This document shows positions 1 to 9,853 of a stretch of 64,000 nucleotides of DNA, piece by piece (the first letter of the stretch is position 1; each line of letters starts with the position of its first letter). Origin of the DNA: Pasteurellaceae bacterium. GTDB taxonomy: Bacteria; Pseudomonadota; Gammaproteobacteria; Enterobacterales; Pasteurellaceae. Both the position numbers and the translations under genes were made by a program. The stretch spans positions 1-64,000 of the forward strand of contig JAUNAB010000004.1 of assembly GCA_030527795.1 (NCBI GenBank), given 5' to 3'. The notes under the pieces were generated by a model. That model did no database searches. It saw only the letters and a program-made list of their open reading frames with translations, and was not told the DNA's origin.

Positions 1-33
1 CATTTTAAAACAATTAGTAAAGCAGAATTTATT

Positions 34-768
34 CTAGTTATCTAGTACAGCCCCATTATATAAACCTGCAACTGATAATAAATAAGGTTCTTTCATTAAT
101 TCTTGATCTTGTTCTGAAGGCAATTCATCCCTTTTTAAAGCAGCATTTTCGAGATCAAATGGATTATAAATCATCGTTATTGGTTTTTTGTCTAAATTGA
201 GCTGTTGAATTGCCTGCTCTTGATATTCTACCATTTCATCAGCAATACAGACGAACCCAGAGAATTTATTAAAAATATAACGGCTTTGTTCTGGAGATTG
301 CAACATTCTTGTGATTTGATCGTAAATATGTATCCATTGAATAACCTTAATATCGGGATGTAAATCATATTTTTGCAAGAAATTACTGAAAGAGCTATTA
401 AAATCAATGATAATATCGTAATGTTCATTAATAGATGGTGTTGAATTGATGAAGTCTAATAAACGTTTTTCTTTAGAATATTCAATCTCATTTATCCAAC
501 TATTAAAATAATCTTTTTTGTTCTCATCAATATTTCTACTTATTAGAATTCGGGAAATATTACCAAATTCATATTCAATATGTGATAGCAGATGATGAAC
601 CTTGATATTTTCAGGAATATTTTCATTCCGAGGAGCTTCTTCTAATAACAGGGTAACGTCATAATCTTCTTGTTTTGCAAATATTTTGAGATAGTTTCTT
701 AATATGGTTGTACAGCCACCAATTCTTAAACTGCCTTGTACAATTAGGATCTTCTTTTTCTTAATCAT
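34..768 (-). CDS. Glycosyltransferase family 4-like protein, C-terminally short
   Basis: The 244-residue product begins with a GT-B N-terminal Rossmann signature (ILIVQGSLRIGGCTTIL, residues 7-23) and later has IYNPFDLENA, typical of the linker before the donor-binding half of GT4 enzymes. It then stops right after PYLLSVAGL, where the family usually continues for another 100-150 residues with the E-x7-E donor site. The protein therefore looks truncated and probably inactive. The window ends 33 bases beyond the stop, so a frameshifted continuation cannot be excluded. The start at 768 has an AGGAAATTAAG ribosome site in front. It lies downstream of tyrR on the same strand, which says nothing about its substrate. 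GT4 fold is likely; function is unknown. Confidence 0.6.
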   Translation of the reverse strand: MIKKKKILIVQGSLRIGGCTTILRNYLKIFAKQEDYDVTLLLEEAPRNENIPENIKVHHLLSHIEYEFGNISRILISRNIDENKKDYFNSWINEIEYSKEKRLLDFINSTPSINEHYDIIIDFNSSFSNFLQKYDLHPDIKVIQWIHIYDQITRMLQSPEQSRYIFNKFSGFVCIADEMVEYQEQAIQQLNLDKKPITMIYNPFDLENAALKRDELPSEQDQELMKEPYLLSVAGLYNGAVLDN

Positions 769-837
769 CTTAATTTCCTGTAGCGTGATGTAACTGTTAA
801 ATATGGTAACATTGAATTTACTTAATTTTAAATAAGT

Positions 838-1800
838 TTATTTTCCAATACCATATAATTTTAATTTATTTGCTACCGCGGTATGTGATAGTCCTAAACG
901 ATTGGCTAATTTTCTGCTGCTTGGATATTGTTGATAAAATTTGGTGAGAACCATTGCTTCAAAATTATGCATAATTTGCTCTAGGCTTTCGTTACCAAAT
1001 TGATCTAAATCTAAAGAAAAGGTTTGGGGTTGGGATAAATTTAATTGCTCAATAGTTAGCTTGCCATCTTTTGTCAAACAACAAGCCCGATACAATGCAT
1101 TATAGAGCTCTCGTACATTGCCTTGCCAATGTTGTTCAAGGAGATAATTAATGAAATTTTGATCCCATTTGGGCGTGGGAATAGCGAGAGTTTGGCTAAT
1201 TTGTTGCAAGAAAATGTCTGTCAAAAAGGGAATATCCGCTTGGCGTTCTCGGAGTGGGGGAATGTGCAAGGTTAGGACTGCTAAGCGATGGAACAAATCA
1301 CTACGCATTTTTCCGTCGTGAACGGCTTGTTGTAATGGCGTTTGACTGGTGCAAATTACGCGCACATCTGAATAATGTTCTTGCTCTTCACCTACACGGC
1401 GAAATGTGCCGTCATTTAGAAAGCGTAGTAATTTTGCTTGCAGTAATAACGGCAATTCGGCAACGCTATCAAGTAATACCGTGCCACCGTTGGCATATTC
1501 AAAAAAACCTGTGTGAGCATTGTCTTCATTTGCTCGTCCAAACATTTCGCTTTCGGCATCTTCCGCAGGTAATCCTGCACAGTTTACCGCGATAAACTTT
1601 TGTTGTTTACGTTGGCTAAAATGGTGGCAAGCCTTAGCGAGTAGTTCTTTTCCTGTGCCTGTTTCCCCTTCAATCAACAAGGGTGCATCAAGGGATGCAA
1701 AGGTTTTTGCGGTTTCCAATAGCGTTTGCATTTTGCCACTTTGTGCAACAATATCGTCAAAATATTGGAATTGGTTGGCTTTTGAAAATGCAACTGACAT
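838..1800 (-). CDS. tyrR: TyrR-type aromatic amino acid transcription regulator, short form
   Basis: This is an AAA+ sigma-54-activator-like regulator of 320 residues. It has Walker A GETGTGKE (45-52), a Walker B region VLLDSV (108-113), an arginine region SDLFHRLAVL and a C-terminal helix-turn-helix (about 297-316, KLANRLGLSHTAVANKLKLYG). The GAFTGA loop that contacts sigma-54 is missing (AHTGFF instead), as expected of TyrR, which acts with sigma-70. E. coli TyrR has about 510 residues with N-terminal ACT and PAS domains; these are absent here, as in Haemophilus TyrR. Walker B has Ser where most family members have the catalytic Glu. Family knowledge predicts control of aromatic amino acid synthesis and transport genes; mtr at 55.6 kb is a candidate target. 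The tyrR-ycjF-ycjX order matches E. coli. Confidence 0.9.
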   Translation of the reverse strand: MSVAFSKANQFQYFDDIVAQSGKMQTLLETAKTFASLDAPLLIEGETGTGKELLAKACHHFSQRKQQKFIAVNCAGLPAEDAESEMFGRANEDNAHTGFFEYANGGTVLLDSVAELPLLLQAKLLRFLNDGTFRRVGEEQEHYSDVRVICTSQTPLQQAVHDGKMRSDLFHRLAVLTLHIPPLRERQADIPFLTDIFLQQISQTLAIPTPKWDQNFINYLLEQHWQGNVRELYNALYRACCLTKDGKLTIEQLNLSQPQTFSLDLDQFGNESLEQIMHNFEAMVLTKFYQQYPSSRKLANRLGLSHTAVANKLKLYGIGK

Positions 1801-1883
1801 TGGTTTTTTCCTTTTTCGTTTAACTCATTAGGGCGATCATACTTGATTTATGTAAAGTTTCCAAATTATTCGTCAAAAATTGT

Positions 1884-2936
1884 TTACACTTTTTCTTTTT
1901 GTTTCAATGGGCTAAGCACGGTTTTCTTAATTTGTGTCAAGAGTTCACGATGAATGTCAGTTAACCGCGGTCTTTCATTGGCTTGGAAATGTAAAGGGCG
2001 GCAGAATTCCATTGCTTTAATGCCTAAGCGAGCGGTGAGTAAGCCAACGCCGATCCCCTGTGCTGCACGTGCGGAGAGCTTGGCTGCGATATCTTGGGAT
2101 AACCAATCTATACCTATTTCTTGCACTAATTCAGTTGCACCTGCAAACGCGATATTAAGTAACACCATTTTAAATAAGCGTAATCGGCTAAAATAGCCCA
2201 GTTCAATGCCGTATAGTTTCGCAATTTGATTGATTAAGCTAATGTTACGCCACGAAATAAATAACATATCAACGAGAGCCAGTGGGCTAATAGCCACAAT
2301 TACGCCACTTTCAATTGCATTGCGAGTAATTAAATTAATCGCTTGTTTATCAAAGGATTGCAATACATTACGGCTAAATAGATAGGCGACTTCTTGACCC
2401 GAATGTGCAGGCGTAATCTGCTGTTGCCATTGTTTTAGGGTGGGATTTTGCCGTGCTAAATGAATTTCATCAGCGATGTTTAAGCATAATTGTTCGCTCT
2501 GTTCCGCATCAAAAACGATTAAATTTTTGTCCGCGGTTTTCTCTTGTAACGCCATATGCTTACTCAATTTGATTATCCGACGGTATTCATTGAGTAACGC
2601 AAAGAGCCCCAATCCGAGCGTGGCACAGCTGACTATCGCAAAAACAAAATAGATCCATTGATGTTGTTGCCACGTGTCAAGTAACCATTGTATTGACTGA
2701 GCAATGGTTGCACCGAGAAATAGGGTAATGGTGATAATCAATGCTGATTTCCACCAACGTGGCTTCGGTTGTAGCATTGACTCTAAGCCATCATCTTGCC
2801 ATTCATCCGTGAGATGTTGGCTATCAATAGGATCAATTTCTATTTCATTTTGTTCATTATGAAATTGGCGTTTAGGGATAAAGGCAATGTTTTCATCCTG
2901 AGTATTGGTTTGTTCAAAAAATTTTTTGTCATTCAT
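1884..2936 (-). CDS. ycjF: YcjF family inner membrane protein (UPF0283)
   Basis: The 350-residue protein has a polar acidic N-terminus (about 60 residues), a pair of membrane segments (about 62-82 and 94-115), a soluble middle part and a C-terminal DUF697-like hydrophobic domain (about 205-300, with ISPLALVDMLFISW and LLNIAFAGATELVQEIG). Length matches E. coli YcjF (353). It starts 13 bases after the ycjX stop, so the two are very probably co-transcribed. In E. coli ycjX-ycjF is a stress-responsive pair next to tyrR. The molecular role is not established. A CCGCGG motif lies inside the gene at 2531. Confidence 0.88.
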   Translation of the reverse strand: MNDKKFFEQTNTQDENIAFIPKRQFHNEQNEIEIDPIDSQHLTDEWQDDGLESMLQPKPRWWKSALIITITLFLGATIAQSIQWLLDTWQQHQWIYFVFAIVSCATLGLGLFALLNEYRRIIKLSKHMALQEKTADKNLIVFDAEQSEQLCLNIADEIHLARQNPTLKQWQQQITPAHSGQEVAYLFSRNVLQSFDKQAINLITRNAIESGVIVAISPLALVDMLFISWRNISLINQIAKLYGIELGYFSRLRLFKMVLLNIAFAGATELVQEIGIDWLSQDIAAKLSARAAQGIGVGLLTARLGIKAMEFCRPLHFQANERPRLTDIHRELLTQIKKTVLSPLKQKEKV

Positions 2937-2949
2937 CGTGTTTGTTCAT

Positions 2950-4359
2950 TTAGTCAAGTTTATCGGCTAGTAAAAATTGCAATACTGCATCTATTCTTAA
3001 ATGGGGAATGGGGTTGTTCGGATCGAGTGGTTGCGGAGCAAATTGATCAAATTCAAATTGGTTGTGTTGCCAAAAGTCAGCATTGGGCAAACGGTTTGGT
3101 ACAGATCCAGGGAAGACGGTAATTTGTTGCCTATCTTGCGCTCTGATACCGCGGATCGCTTTGTAAGTTTGCCCATTTTCATTAATATTCAGTTGTTGAG
3201 TTGTACGAATAGCCGCAATTGTGCCATATTCTGTCGGAATTTCCGCAAAATCAGCATAGCGCCCACTACCTTGAACTAATTGACGCATTAGGCTGATAAG
3301 TTGGGGAAATTGATCGCTGGTAATATGATCGGCTTTGGTCGCAAGAAACATCAATTTATCAATACGTGGCGAGAATAGACGGTGTAAAAAGGTGCGTTTA
3401 CCATAATGGAAATTTTTAAAGAGTTGTTGTAGCCCTTCTTGCATATCATTGAAGGCTTGATAGCTATGATTTAATGGGGTTAAACAATCGGCTAAGATCA
3501 CTTGGCGATCAAAATGGGCGAAATAATCTTGGTAAAAACGCTTCACAATTTTTCCTCGGTAATAGTCAAAACGCTGATTGAGTAGAGCAAAATAGCTGTT
3601 TGGTGCGTGATGTTGTTTGAGTTGTTGCCATTGTGTATCTGTTAAATGAAGTAATGGGAAAAATTGTAACGCGGGCGCACCTTCTAATTCGCCTGGTAAC
3701 ACAAATCGTCCAGGTTGAATGAAGTGCAGTCCCTGCGCTTTGCATTGATGTAGATAGGCGGTGTAATCTTGTGCTAACCGTGCTAACGTATCTTCATTAG
3801 CAGGTGCGTTCAAATCGAGCTGTTGGGTTTTGTTGAACCACGTTTGAGCTAATTCTGCACGAATGCCTTGATGGTGCTGTTCCATTAGGGTTGACCATTG
3901 CTGGAAGTTCATCTCGAGCAATGGGAGATCCAGTAACCATTCCCCGGGGTAATCAAAAATATCAACATATAGGGTTCCGCGTTCTTTGATATAACTAAGC
4001 AAACCTGATTGGCGTTGGTAGCGGATTGCAAGGCGAGTTTCGCTCACGCCACGAGTGGATGCGGGAAATTGTGGCGGAGTTTGTTGAAGTGCATTAAGAT
4101 TTTGTTCATATTCAAAACGTGGAATATTTAAATCAGGCTGTGCAACACGTTTGACGCTGATAATTTGTTGATTACGTGCAGGTTCAAACAAGGCTAATGA
4201 GTTATTTCCTACGTGATTAATATGCAATAATTGATTGATCAAACTGGTAATAAAAGCGGTTTTACCACTTTGACTTAATCCTGTGACGGCAATACGCAAA
4301 CTGCGATCGAGACCGCGGTTGATAAATTGATTTAGCTCATTTTGTAGGCTATTAAACAT
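2950..4359 (-). CDS. ycjX: YcjX family P-loop nucleoside triphosphatase
   Basis: The 469-residue protein carries a P-loop GLSQSGKT (27-34) near the N-terminus, a switch-like motif VDIFDYPGEWLLD (about 132-144) and the conserved C-terminal VLQFLLADKLD. Size and motifs fit the DUF463/YcjX GTPase-like family (E. coli 465). Its expression in E. coli is linked to envelope or heat stress, and it is always paired with the membrane protein YcjF, so a shared membrane-associated task is inferred. It is the first gene of the minus-strand ycjX-ycjF-(tyrR) group and is divergent from sapA, with a 74-base intergenic gap at 4360-4433. Confidence 0.9.
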   Translation of the reverse strand: MFNSLQNELNQFINRGLDRSLRIAVTGLSQSGKTAFITSLINQLLHINHVGNNSLALFEPARNQQIISVKRVAQPDLNIPRFEYEQNLNALQQTPPQFPASTRGVSETRLAIRYQRQSGLLSYIKERGTLYVDIFDYPGEWLLDLPLLEMNFQQWSTLMEQHHQGIRAELAQTWFNKTQQLDLNAPANEDTLARLAQDYTAYLHQCKAQGLHFIQPGRFVLPGELEGAPALQFFPLLHLTDTQWQQLKQHHAPNSYFALLNQRFDYYRGKIVKRFYQDYFAHFDRQVILADCLTPLNHSYQAFNDMQEGLQQLFKNFHYGKRTFLHRLFSPRIDKLMFLATKADHITSDQFPQLISLMRQLVQGSGRYADFAEIPTEYGTIAAIRTTQQLNINENGQTYKAIRGIRAQDRQQITVFPGSVPNRLPNADFWQHNQFEFDQFAPQPLDPNNPIPHLRIDAVLQFLLADKLD

Positions 4360-4433
4360 TTTTATTTCTCAATTTGATTAAACTATTCTAAAATCACCAC
4401 TAATTTATCACGAATACGATCTTTTCGCTCATT

Positions 4434-6128
4434 ATGTTGCAGAGAAAACATTTTCTACTTTTACTGATTAACTTAGGTTGTATGCCGTTGTTATGGGCTG
4501 CACCACAAGTTCCTGCTGAATTAAGCAATAATGGGTTGATTTATTGTACTCAAACTAATTCCTTTTCGTTAAATCCACAGACCGTGGATGCGGGAACCAA
4601 TATGAATGTGGTGACGGAACAGATTTATAACAAGTTATTTGAATTAAAAAATAATGATGATAAGTTAAGCCCTGCATTAGCACAGTCTTATTGGGTTTCT
4701 GCGGATGGTAAAGAAATTTATATCCAATTACGTCAAGGCGTGAAGTTTCATCATACGCCTTGGTTTACACCGACCCGTGATTTTAATTCATCGGATGTGG
4801 TTTTTTCTTTAAATCGAATTTTAGGACACGATACCTCTTTGCCTGAGTTTGATTCAGAAGAACAGAAATCAGATCATCGCCAGTATAAAATTTTTCATCA
4901 ACAAGCCAAAAAGGTGCATTTCCCTTATTTTGAAAGTATTAAGTTAAATGAAAAAATTGCGAGTGTGGAAGCCTTAGATCCTTACCAAGTCAAAATCACC
5001 TTGTTTCAGCCTGATGCATCAATTCTGTCGCATTTAGCGAGCCAGTACGCGGTCATTTTTTCACAGGAATACGCCTTGCAATTAAATGCAGATGATAACT
5101 TAATGCAACTTGATATGTTACCCGTTGGCACGGGACCTTATCAATTAAAAGATTATCAACGCAATCAATACGTGCGTTTGCAACGAAATAAGGATTTTTG
5201 GAACAAGGATGCGAAAATTGATAACATTGTTATTGATTTGACAACTGAGCGGAATGGACGGTTGGCTAAATTTTTTAATGGTGAGTGTCATATTGTCGCC
5301 TTTCCTGAATTTAGCCAATTAGGGTTATTACAAAAAGAAAATCTGCATTTTCAAACGCAGTTTAGTGAAGGAATGAACCTTGCATTTTTAGCCTTTAATT
5401 TCCAAAAGGCGAAAATGCACGATATTGCTTTACGTCAAGCTATATCACAAGCGATTAATCGTAAACGTATTATTCAAGATATTTATTATAATACGGCAAA
5501 CCTGGCTAATCATATTTTGCCCCCGATTTCTTGGGCTGCGGATAATCAATCTCCACCTTATGCTTATGATTATCATCCAGAACAAGCGAAAGCCTTTTTC
5601 CAAAACAAAAATATAAATTTAGTGATGTGGGTGTTAAATGATGAGCAAGTTTATAATCCCGCACCATTAAAAATGGCAGAGCTGATTCGATTTGATTTAG
5701 CTCAAGTGGGGGTACGGGTAAAAGTTAAGTCCGTTACGCGTAATTATTTGATTGAACAGCTTAAAAATAAGACTGAAGATTACGATATGATTTTAACGGG
5801 ATGGTTAGCCAGTACATTAGATCCTGATAGTTTTATTCGCCCAATTTTAAGTTGTGCGACCCAAATGGACATCACGAATTTAGCAAATTGGTGCTATCCT
5901 GCATTTGATCAATTAATTAATCAAGCGTTGACGAACGAACAAAAAACATTGCGTGCAAAAGAATATGCCCAAGCACAACAAGTTCTTGAAAATCAAGTTC
6001 CGATAGTTCCTATTGCACATGTTAAGCGTGTTTTATTAATTAACACACGTGTAAAAGGGGTAACCACATCGCCTTTTGGTAATATGAATTTTGAACAATT
6101 ATCCTTAAAAAAGGAGGATAATGAATGA
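4434..6128 (+). CDS. sapA: SapA, periplasmic binding protein of the Sap peptide transporter
   Basis: The 564-residue precursor has a hydrophobic signal peptide (residues 6-22), probably cut after WAA at 23, then an SBP family 5 fold like DppA/OppA (for example QAISQAINRKRIIQDIYY). Length matches the SapA family (about 547-565). In Haemophilus, SapA binds antimicrobial peptides and haem and delivers them to the SapBC permease. It is the first gene of a five-gene operon; sapB begins inside its stop codon (ATGA at 6125-6128). It is divergent from ycjX, the arrangement seen in Haemophilus. Confidence 0.93.
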   Translation: MLQRKHFLLLLINLGCMPLLWAAPQVPAELSNNGLIYCTQTNSFSLNPQTVDAGTNMNVVTEQIYNKLFELKNNDDKLSPALAQSYWVSADGKEIYIQLRQGVKFHHTPWFTPTRDFNSSDVVFSLNRILGHDTSLPEFDSEEQKSDHRQYKIFHQQAKKVHFPYFESIKLNEKIASVEALDPYQVKITLFQPDASILSHLASQYAVIFSQEYALQLNADDNLMQLDMLPVGTGPYQLKDYQRNQYVRLQRNKDFWNKDAKIDNIVIDLTTERNGRLAKFFNGECHIVAFPEFSQLGLLQKENLHFQTQFSEGMNLAFLAFNFQKAKMHDIALRQAISQAINRKRIIQDIYYNTANLANHILPPISWAADNQSPPYAYDYHPEQAKAFFQNKNINLVMWVLNDEQVYNPAPLKMAELIRFDLAQVGVRVKVKSVTRNYLIEQLKNKTEDYDMILTGWLASTLDPDSFIRPILSCATQMDITNLANWCYPAFDQLINQALTNEQKTLRAKEYAQAQQVLENQVPIVPIAHVKRVLLINTRVKGVTTSPFGNMNFEQLSLKKEDNE

Positions 6129-7090
6129 TTGGTATTTTTTGTCGTCGTATATTACTGACGTTGATTACATTATTTATCTTATCGGTGATTAGCTATATTA
6201 TTTTGGCGCGAGATCCCCTAAACCAACCGCTATTTAGCCCAAATGTCTTTGTGGGGTATCTTTATTATGCAGAAATGCTTTTGCACGGTGATTTAGGTAT
6301 TACCTATAATGGCGGAGAATCGTTAATTTCCTTAATTTTAACAGTCTTGCCTCCCACTCTTGAACTTTGTTTTGCCGCAATGATCTTGGCGTTGGTGATA
6401 GGTATTCCACTGGGATTTATTGGAGCATTAAATCGGCACCAATGGTGCGGAAAGGCGATTAATATATTGTCATCATTTGGGTTATCGTTACCTATTTTCT
6501 GGCTTGCACCAATTTTGTTATACTTTGCGGCTATTCATCATTGGGAAATTTCCGCGGTGGGGCAAATCAATTTATTGTATGAAATACCCGCGGTTACAGG
6601 GTTTGATATTATTGATGTGTGGTTTGTTGATCAACCTTATCGTATTAAAATTATCCAAAGCGTTTTGCAACATCTTGTATTGCCAACTTTAGTGTTGGCG
6701 ATTTCGCCTACGATGGAGATTACACGCTTAGTGAAACAACGAGCTGAATTTATTTTTACTCAAAATTTTTCAAAAGTTGCGATCACAAGAGGTTGGTCTG
6801 CATTTAGAATTTTGCGGAAATACGGGATAAGGGATACCTTGCCTTTGCTTATTCCGCAAACAACAAACCAATTTACGCTAGTGTTAGCACAATGTATGTT
6901 AATTGAAAGTAGCTTTGGTTGGCCAGGCATTGGGCGTTGGCTTATAGAGGCAGTGGCACAACAGGACTACAATAGTATTTCAGCTGGCGTGGTGGCAATC
7001 GGAGTAACCATTATTTTAATTAATTTAGTGAATGGCTTATTTAGCTTTTTACTTGATCCATTAGGACGCAAGGGGTGGTATGCTCGATAA
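6125..7090 (+). CDS. sapB: SapB, Sap transporter permease
   Basis: This is a DppB-like inner membrane permease of 321 residues. An N-terminal membrane segment (about 8-28) is followed by a periplasmic part and the BPD_transp_1 core; the EAA-like cytoplasmic loop is near KVAITRGWSAFRILRKYGIRDTL. It dimerises with SapC to form the peptide channel. The start overlaps the sapA stop (ATGA) and has a strong AAGGAGG at 6111-6117, so translation is probably coupled. The 3' end overlaps sapC by 11 bases. Confidence 0.93.
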   Translation: MIGIFCRRILLTLITLFILSVISYIILARDPLNQPLFSPNVFVGYLYYAEMLLHGDLGITYNGGESLISLILTVLPPTLELCFAAMILALVIGIPLGFIGALNRHQWCGKAINILSSFGLSLPIFWLAPILLYFAAIHHWEISAVGQINLLYEIPAVTGFDIIDVWFVDQPYRIKIIQSVLQHLVLPTLVLAISPTMEITRLVKQRAEFIFTQNFSKVAITRGWSAFRILRKYGIRDTLPLLIPQTTNQFTLVLAQCMLIESSFGWPGIGRWLIEAVAQQDYNSISAGVVAIGVTIILINLVNGLFSFLLDPLGRKGWYAR

Positions 7091-7967
7091 AGATCCTGAA
7101 GAATTTCGCGATAATCACAGTTTAATTGAAATTTGGCAGTTGTTTCGGCGTAATCGGCAAGCCTTATTTTGTTTTTATCTTTTTGTTTTATTGTGCATTA
7201 TTGCCTTATTTAGCCCTTTATTTGCACCTTACAGTAGCGATATGCAATTTGTTGGACAAGAACTTACGCCACCATCTTGGGCGGAGCAGGGTAAAGTGGC
7301 TTATTTCTTTGGCACCGATGATATTGGTCGAGATGTATTAAGTCGGTTAATTTATGGTTCAACCTACACCTTTGGCTGTGCAATGTTGGTGGTGCTATTA
7401 ACGGGAATATTCGGCGGAATATTAGGGATTTTATCGGGTATGTCCGATGGATTAAAATCCCGAATTCTTAATCACTTCTTTGATGCATTTTTGGTGATCC
7501 CTATTTTGCTTATTGCAATCATTATTGCGACATTAATGCAACCAAGTTTGGTTAACGCAATGTTGGCGATTACTTTAGCACTCTTGCCTAACTTTATTCA
7601 TTCAATTTCTAAAGCAATTCAACAAGAATTAAAAAAAGAATATGTTTTAGCGTTGCGTTTAGATGGCGCAACGAACCAAGTGCTACTTAAAGAAACTATT
7701 TTACCTAATATCAGTAGCGTTTATGTGAAGCAATTATCAAATGCCTTTGTCTTGGCTATTTTAGATATTAGTGCGTTAAGTTTTATTCGGCTTGGGGCAC
7801 AACGCCCAACGCCAGAATGGGGGGCAATGATTAAAGATAGTTTAGATTTGATTTATCTTGCACCTTGGGCGGTGATTTTACCTGGGATTGCGATTATTTT
7901 AAGTATTTTAATCATCATTATTATGAGTAACGGCTTAATCAAAGCCATCGACAAATATCATCAATAG
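7080..7967 (+). CDS. sapC: SapC, Sap transporter permease
   Basis: The 295-residue protein is a DppC-like permease. It has a cytoplasmic N-terminus, a first membrane segment at about 30-50, the family motif FGTDDIGRDVLSRLIYG (about 80-96) and the EAA-like loop YVLALRLDGATNQVLLKETILPN. It partners SapB. The start lies 11 bases inside sapB, and sapD follows after 9 bases, so this is a tightly packed operon. Confidence 0.93.
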   Translation: MLDKDPEEFRDNHSLIEIWQLFRRNRQALFCFYLFVLLCIIALFSPLFAPYSSDMQFVGQELTPPSWAEQGKVAYFFGTDDIGRDVLSRLIYGSTYTFGCAMLVVLLTGIFGGILGILSGMSDGLKSRILNHFFDAFLVIPILLIAIIIATLMQPSLVNAMLAITLALLPNFIHSISKAIQQELKKEYVLALRLDGATNQVLLKETILPNISSVYVKQLSNAFVLAILDISALSFIRLGAQRPTPEWGAMIKDSLDLIYLAPWAVILPGIAIILSILIIIIMSNGLIKAIDKYHQ

Positions 7968-7976
7968 GACTGACTT

Positions 7977-9026
7977 ATGGCGTTACTTGATATTCGGAAT
8001 CTTTGTATTGAAATAAAAACTCCAACGGGTCGCGTTAGGGTGGTGGATAACGTTAATCTCACACTCAACGAAGGCGAAATCTGTGGTTTAGTTGGTGAAT
8101 CTGGGTCAGGAAAAAGTTTAATTGCCCGCGTAATTTGTAATGCATTTAAAAATAATTGGATTATTCGTGCCGACCGTTTTCGGTTTGATGATATTGAATT
8201 GCTGAAATTAAGCCCTGCTAAACGGCGTAAAATCGTGGGTAAACAAATCTCAATGATTTTCCAAGATCCCCTTACTTGTCTTGAACCGAGTCGTAAAATT
8301 GGCAAGCAAATTATTCAAAATATCCCATCTTGGACATTTAAAGGACGTTGGTGGCAATGGTTCGGTTGGAAAAAAAGACGTGCGATTGAGCTATTGCATC
8401 GTGTTGGTATTCGGGATCATAAAGATATTATGCGTAGCTATCCGCACGAAATTACCGAAGGAGAAGGGCAAAAAGTGTTGATTGCGATTTCGGTAGCAAA
8501 TCAACCGCGTTTATTAATCGCTGATGAACCCACTAACGCCCTTGATGCGATGACCCAGCAACAAATTTTCCGTTTGTTATCCAGTATGAACCAAAATAAT
8601 GGCACAACGGTTTTGCTTACCAGCAATGATATTGCGAGCATTAGCGAATGTTGCGATCGCTTCGTGGTGCTATATTGTGGGCAAAATGCAGAATCTGGCA
8701 ATAAAGAAGATATTTTGGACAATCCACATCATCCTTATACCGCCGCATTATTGCATTCCATTCCCGATTTTAGCCAACCTCTGCCATTGAAAAGCCATTT
8801 AAATACCTTGCGTGGCACAGTTCCCCTATTGCAGAATTTACCAATCGGTTGTCGTTTAGGACCACGTTGCCCCTTTGCACAAAAACAATGCACCCACAAA
8901 CCGCCATTACGCCGTATTAAACAGCGGGAATTTGCTTGTTATTATCCGCTTAATTTACGTGAAAATAGCAAGAAAAAGCCCGTGCAAACGGCAGAACCAC
9001 TTATGCTTAGCGAGAAAAAGGATTAG
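7977..9026 (+). CDS. sapD: SapD, Sap transporter ATP-binding protein
   Basis: The 349-residue ABC ATPase has Walker A GESGSGKS (40-47), Walker B LLIADEPT and the oligopeptide/dipeptide C-terminal extension with a CxxxPPLRRI-like region ([16 protein letters not shown]), where a 4Fe-4S-like cysteine cluster is common. The signature motif is degenerate (ITEGEGQ instead of LSGGQ), a feature of SapD. SapD also supports Trk potassium uptake in enterobacteria. The gene sits two bases before sapF. Confidence 0.92.
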   Translation: MALLDIRNLCIEIKTPTGRVRVVDNVNLTLNEGEICGLVGESGSGKSLIARVICNAFKNNWIIRADRFRFDDIELLKLSPAKRRKIVGKQISMIFQDPLTCLEPSRKIGKQIIQNIPSWTFKGRWWQWFGWKKRRAIELLHRVGIRDHKDIMRSYPHEITEGEGQKVLIAISVANQPRLLIADEPTNALDAMTQQQIFRLLSSMNQNNGTTVLLTSNDIASISECCDRFVVLYCGQNAESGNKEDILDNPHHPYTAALLHSIPDFSQPLPLKSHLNTLRGTVPLLQNLPIGCRLGPRCPFAQKQCTHKPPLRRIKQREFACYYPLNLRENSKKKPVQTAEPLMLSEKKD

Positions 9027-9028
9027 TT

Positions 9029-9835
9029 ATGATGCCATTACTTGAAGTGCAAAATTTGTCAAAATCCTTTGTTGATCAGCAAGGTGTATTTCATCGAGAA
9101 GAATTTAATGCGGTAAATAACCTTAGCTTCAATTTAGACCGCGGTAAAACCTTAGCGATTTTAGGCAATAACGGTTCAGGCAAATCCACATTAGCAAAAA
9201 TGGTTGCAGGGATTATCGAACCGAGTGCGGGCAAAATCATATTTAAACAGCAAGAATTAGCCTTTGGCGATTATTCTTATCGGGCAAAACATATTCGTAT
9301 GGTCTTCCAAGATCCGAACAATGCGATTAATCCGCGTCTTAATATTGGGCAAGTTTTAGATGCACCTTTGCGTTTGACAACCGCATTATCAACCGCAGAA
9401 CGTAATGAGAAAATTTTCAATACCTTACGTTTAGTTGGGCTTTATCCAGATCACGCCAATGTCAAAATCCATAGCTTATCGGTTAGCCAAAAACAGCGTG
9501 TTTCATTGGCGAGAGCGATTATTTTAGATCCCGAATTGGTGATTTTTGATGATGCGTTTAATATGTTGGATTCATCGGTAAAAACGCAATTAATTAACTT
9601 AATTCTCACATTACAAGAACGGCTTGGCTTGGCGTATCTGTATATTGGGCAACACCTTGGCATTTTAAAGCATATTTCCGATTATGTTTTAGTAATGGAT
9701 AATGGCGAAATGGTGGAATATGGCAGCACACGTCAATTATTCACGCAGCCAAAAAGTGAAATAACAAGGCGTATTGTTGAAAGTCAATTTGGTCAATTAC
9801 TCACAGATCGGGCGTGGCAAGAAAAAGAAAGCTAG
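9029..9835 (+). CDS. sapF: SapF, Sap transporter ATP-binding protein
   Basis: The 268-residue ABC ATPase pairs with SapD. Walker A is GNNGSGKS (about 49-56), the signature is degenerate (SLSVSQKQR), and Walker B is LVIFDDAF with the Asp-Asp-Ala-Phe change seen in SapF homologues. It ends the operon, and a strong inverted repeat at 9854-9898 follows. A sapZ-like gene, found after sapF in Haemophilus influenzae, is not present; the next gene is a convergent transporter. Confidence 0.92.
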   Translation: MMPLLEVQNLSKSFVDQQGVFHREEFNAVNNLSFNLDRGKTLAILGNNGSGKSTLAKMVAGIIEPSAGKIIFKQQELAFGDYSYRAKHIRMVFQDPNNAINPRLNIGQVLDAPLRLTTALSTAERNEKIFNTLRLVGLYPDHANVKIHSLSVSQKQRVSLARAIILDPELVIFDDAFNMLDSSVKTQLINLILTLQERLGLAYLYIGQHLGILKHISDYVLVMDNGEMVEYGSTRQLFTQPKSEITRRIVESQFGQLLTDRAWQEKES

Positions 9836-9853
9836 TTTAACTGATTAATTGAC

